Positions 62,052 to 64,000 of a stretch of DNA of 64,000 bases are shown here, piece by piece. Below the pieces are notes generated by a model. It saw only the letters and a program-made list of their open reading frames with translations. It was not told where the DNA came from and searched no databases. How positions within the stretch are numbered: the stretch's first letter is position 1; each line of letters starts with the position of its first letter. The stretch spans positions 3,294,501 through 3,358,500 of the forward strand of contig NZ_CP017014.1 in assembly GCF_001767395.1 (NCBI RefSeq), given 5' to 3'. A program made the position numbers and the translations under genes. The stretch is from Rhodococcus sp. WMMA185 (GTDB taxonomy: Bacteria > Actinomycetota > Actinomycetes > Mycobacteriales > Mycobacteriaceae).

Positions 62052-62930
62052 ATGCGCCATCTCGTACCCGGCATTGTGCTCAATTCCGGAACCGTCATCC
62101 CCCAACTTGGGCTGGGCGTCTGGCAGGCCACCAATGCCGAAACCGAACACGCCGTGCGGTTCGCCCTGGACGAGGCAGGCTACCGCCACATCGACACCGC
62201 AGCCGCGTACGGCAACGAGGAGGGCGTCGGCCGAGGCATATCCACCTCATCGGTACCGCGCGAAGACATCTTCATCACCACGAAGCTGTGGAACAGCGAC
62301 CACGGATACGAGCCGGCCTTGAAGGCGTTCGACGCCAGCCTGGCCCGCCTCGGTCTCGACTACATCGACCTCTACATGATCCATTGGCCGCTACAGGGCG
62401 ACGACCGCCTCCTCCACACCTGGGACGCGCTGGGGGCCATTGCCGAGTCGGGACGAGCCAGGGCGATCGGCGTGTGCAACTTCGAACCCCACCACCTGCA
62501 GCTACTCATCGACCACGGACGCGCTCTGCCCGCGATCGACCAGGTGGAACTGCATCCGCATCTCGCCCAGCGCGACATCCGGAACTTCTGCGCCGAGCAC
62601 GGCGTCGCCGTCGAATCGTGGAGTCCGCTGGGCGGCACCAGCAACTCGGGCTGGGGCAAGAGATCGAAGCCCAACACCCTACTGACGGAGCCGATCATCA
62701 CGCGCATCGGCGACCGGCACGGCAAGTCCGCGGCTCAGGTAATGATCCGCTGGCATCTTCAGAACGGCCTGATCGTCATCCCCAAGTCGGTTCACGATTC
62801 GAGAATCCGTGAGAACATAGACGTTTTCGACTTCGAACTCGATGAGCAGGACCTCAGCGAGATCGACACGCTGGACAGCGGTATCCGTGTCGGCGCCCAT
62901 CCGGACCAGTACCAGGCAGGCGCGCGCTAA
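62052..62930 (+). CDS. Aldo-keto reductase
   Basis: NADPH-dependent aldo-keto reductase of 292 residues, of the 2,5-diketo-D-gluconate-reductase type. The catalytic tetrad is visible: Asp48, Tyr53 (AAYGNEEG), Lys78 (TTKLW), His111 (MIHWP), plus IGVCNFEPHHL and the C-terminal IPKSV NADP-binding segment. Divergent from the HAD gene. Substrate unknown. Confidence 0.9.
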   Translation: MRHLVPGIVLNSGTVIPQLGLGVWQATNAETEHAVRFALDEAGYRHIDTAAAYGNEEGVGRGISTSSVPREDIFITTKLWNSDHGYEPALKAFDASLARLGLDYIDLYMIHWPLQGDDRLLHTWDALGAIAESGRARAIGVCNFEPHHLQLLIDHGRALPAIDQVELHPHLAQRDIRNFCAEHGVAVESWSPLGGTSNSGWGKRSKPNTLLTEPIITRIGDRHGKSAAQVMIRWHLQNGLIVIPKSVHDSRIRENIDVFDFELDEQDLSEIDTLDSGIRVGAHPDQYQAGAR

Positions 62931-62946
62931 GTAGGCGAGCGAACCG

Positions 62947-64000
62947 CTACCGCACGACACCCAACCTCACCGGCATCTGCTCGAGTCCCGACACGAAATT
63001 CGCCGGACGGCGCCGCAGCGGGCCGTCGTCAGCGAGCGTCATTTCGGGCAGGCGCGACAGCAGTTGCTCGAACATGATCTTCGCTTCGAGCCGGGCCAGT
63101 TGGTTGCCGAGGCAGAAGTGAGTGCCGAACCCGAATGCGACATGCGGGTTCGGAGACCGGTTGATGTCGAAGACCTCGGGATCTGCGAATACCTTCTCGT
63201 CGAAGTTCGCGGATTCGAACAGCAGCATCATCTTCTCCCCCTGGCGCAGTTCTGCTCCGAAGAATTCGACGTCGCGGGTGACCGTGCGGCACATGTTCTT
63301 GATCGGCGACGACCAGCGCAGCATCTCTTCGACAGCCGTGGGGATTGCGCCGGCGTCGTCCACCAGGCGCTCCTGCTGATCGGGGTGGCGCATGAGTTGT
63401 TCCATACCGCCGCTCAGGACGTGCCGGGTGGTCTCGTCTCCACCGACGAGAATCAGCAGGGTTTCGCCGACGATTTCCTCATCGCTGAGCCGAACCCCCT
63501 CGATCTCGCTGTGCACGAGGACGCTGGTCAGGTCGTCGGTCGGATTCTGCCGTCGTTCTTCGATCGTGCGGAGCGTGAACTCGCTGAATGCTGCGTAGGC
63601 GTCCATCTGCGCCTGCAATTCCTCGTCTGTGGCGTTGCTTCCGAGGGCGTTCATCAAATCGTCGGACCACCGCAGAAAAGTCTCGCGTTCCTCCGGACGT
63701 ACACCGAGCATGTCGCCGATCACCGCCATGGGCAGCGGCGCAGCCAGGTCGCGGACGAAGTCCGCCTCACCCTTCTCACACACTGAATCGATGAGATGGT
63801 CGCAGATCTCCCTGATCCGATCGGCCCTGGCCTCCACGCGCTTGCGAGTGAAACCAACGTTGACCAGCCGACGATGCTGCAGGTGCTGCGGATCGTCCAT
63901 GTCGATCATCTGTGGCAGCGGGCCCACCCCGGGGCGTATTCCCCCCGCGCTCGAGAACAATTGCGGGTCACGTTCGGCGGCGAGCACGGCCTCGTACGAC
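62947..64000 (-). CDS. cyp142: CYP142-type steroid C26/27 P450, C-terminal part
   Basis: C-terminal part of a P450 (about 350 residues shown; the N terminus is beyond the right edge). It matches CYP142 in many stretches I recall: ERDPQLFSSAGGIRP, MIDMDDPQHLQHRRLVN, AAPLPMAVIGDMLGVRP and ESANFDEKVFADP. The I helix GGDETTRH and heme loop FGFGTHFCLGNQLA are intact. CYP142 starts side-chain breakdown by oxidising the terminal methyl of cholesterol or cholestenone. It is thus linked to the steroid genes to its left. Confidence 0.88.
   Translation of the reverse strand, partial: SYEAVLAAERDPQLFSSAGGIRPGVGPLPQMIDMDDPQHLQHRRLVNVGFTRKRVEARADRIREICDHLIDSVCEKGEADFVRDLAAPLPMAVIGDMLGVRPEERETFLRWSDDLMNALGSNATDEELQAQMDAYAAFSEFTLRTIEERRQNPTDDLTSVLVHSEIEGVRLSDEEIVGETLLILVGGDETTRHVLSGGMEQLMRHPDQQERLVDDAGAIPTAVEEMLRWSSPIKNMCRTVTRDVEFFGAELRQGEKMMLLFESANFDEKVFADPEVFDINRSPNPHVAFGFGTHFCLGNQLARLEAKIMFEQLLSRLPEMTLADDGPLRRRPANFVSGLEQMPVRLGVVR

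Overview
High-GC DNA with frequent GTG/TTG starts and ATGA/GTGA gene overlaps. The two ends carry a steroid ring C/D catabolic gene set whose order matches the mycobacterial Rv3548c-Rv3564 cluster. This points to a mycolic-acid actinomycete, most likely Rhodococcus (R. jostii/R. opacus type). The species is inferred from gene content and was not tested by any search.

Steroid arms. Left arm (1-4.8 kb): two reverse-strand SDR genes, then forward echA20-ipdA-ipdB-ipdC. Right arm (49.7-59.3 kb): reverse kstR2-fadA6 and fadE30-ipdF, then forward fadD3-enoyl-CoA hydratase-fadE31-fadE32-fadE33. Together they encode HIP activation (FadD3), beta-oxidation-like steps, opening of the last rings (EchA20, IpdAB, with IpdC and IpdF) and thiolysis/acyl-CoA dehydrogenation (FadA6, FadE30-33) under the TetR repressor KstR2. 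KstR2-type boxes precede kstR2, lie between fadE30 and fadD3, and (with one mismatch) precede echA20. A CYP142-type P450 starts beyond the right edge.

The 45 kb between the arms holds mixed accessory and housekeeping genes. 5-15 kb: NhaA, a NarK-type transporter, an ABC-2 exporter, a DUF389 protein, three GNAT acetyltransferases and a POT peptide transporter. 14.8-23.8 kb: HutG-like ureohydrolase, cold-shock protein, BM3-like P450, fused E1 2-oxoacid dehydrogenase, sulfite-oxidase-type molybdoenzyme, and a TetR-controlled NAD(P)-binding/DUF4386 pair. 24.4-28.9 kb: a second ABC exporter with its TetR gene, and a CmtR-like ArsR regulator with a cation transporter. 29-33.9 kb: asparaginase-SDR-SDR operon, then a CobW-type GTPase and a GntH-like MBL hydrolase.

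34.2-43.1 kb: a [NiFe]-hydrogenase maturation locus (hypF, a SIS-HypC fusion, a SIS protein, hypE, hypC, hypD; convergent hypAB) followed by an unusual GNAT-AAA+ fusion gene. No hydrogenase structural genes are present. 43.4-49.7 kb: exported proteins of unknown role (one visibly less GC-rich), a rearranged relic of the GNAT-AAA+ gene, two RNHCP-domain proteins, and a SnoaL/TetR/alpha-beta-hydrolase group. 59.4-62.9 kb: two divergent lipoprotein genes, one repeat-containing and frameshifted, then a HAD phosphatase and an aldo-keto reductase. I saw no tRNA, rRNA, IS element, integrase or CRISPR array.
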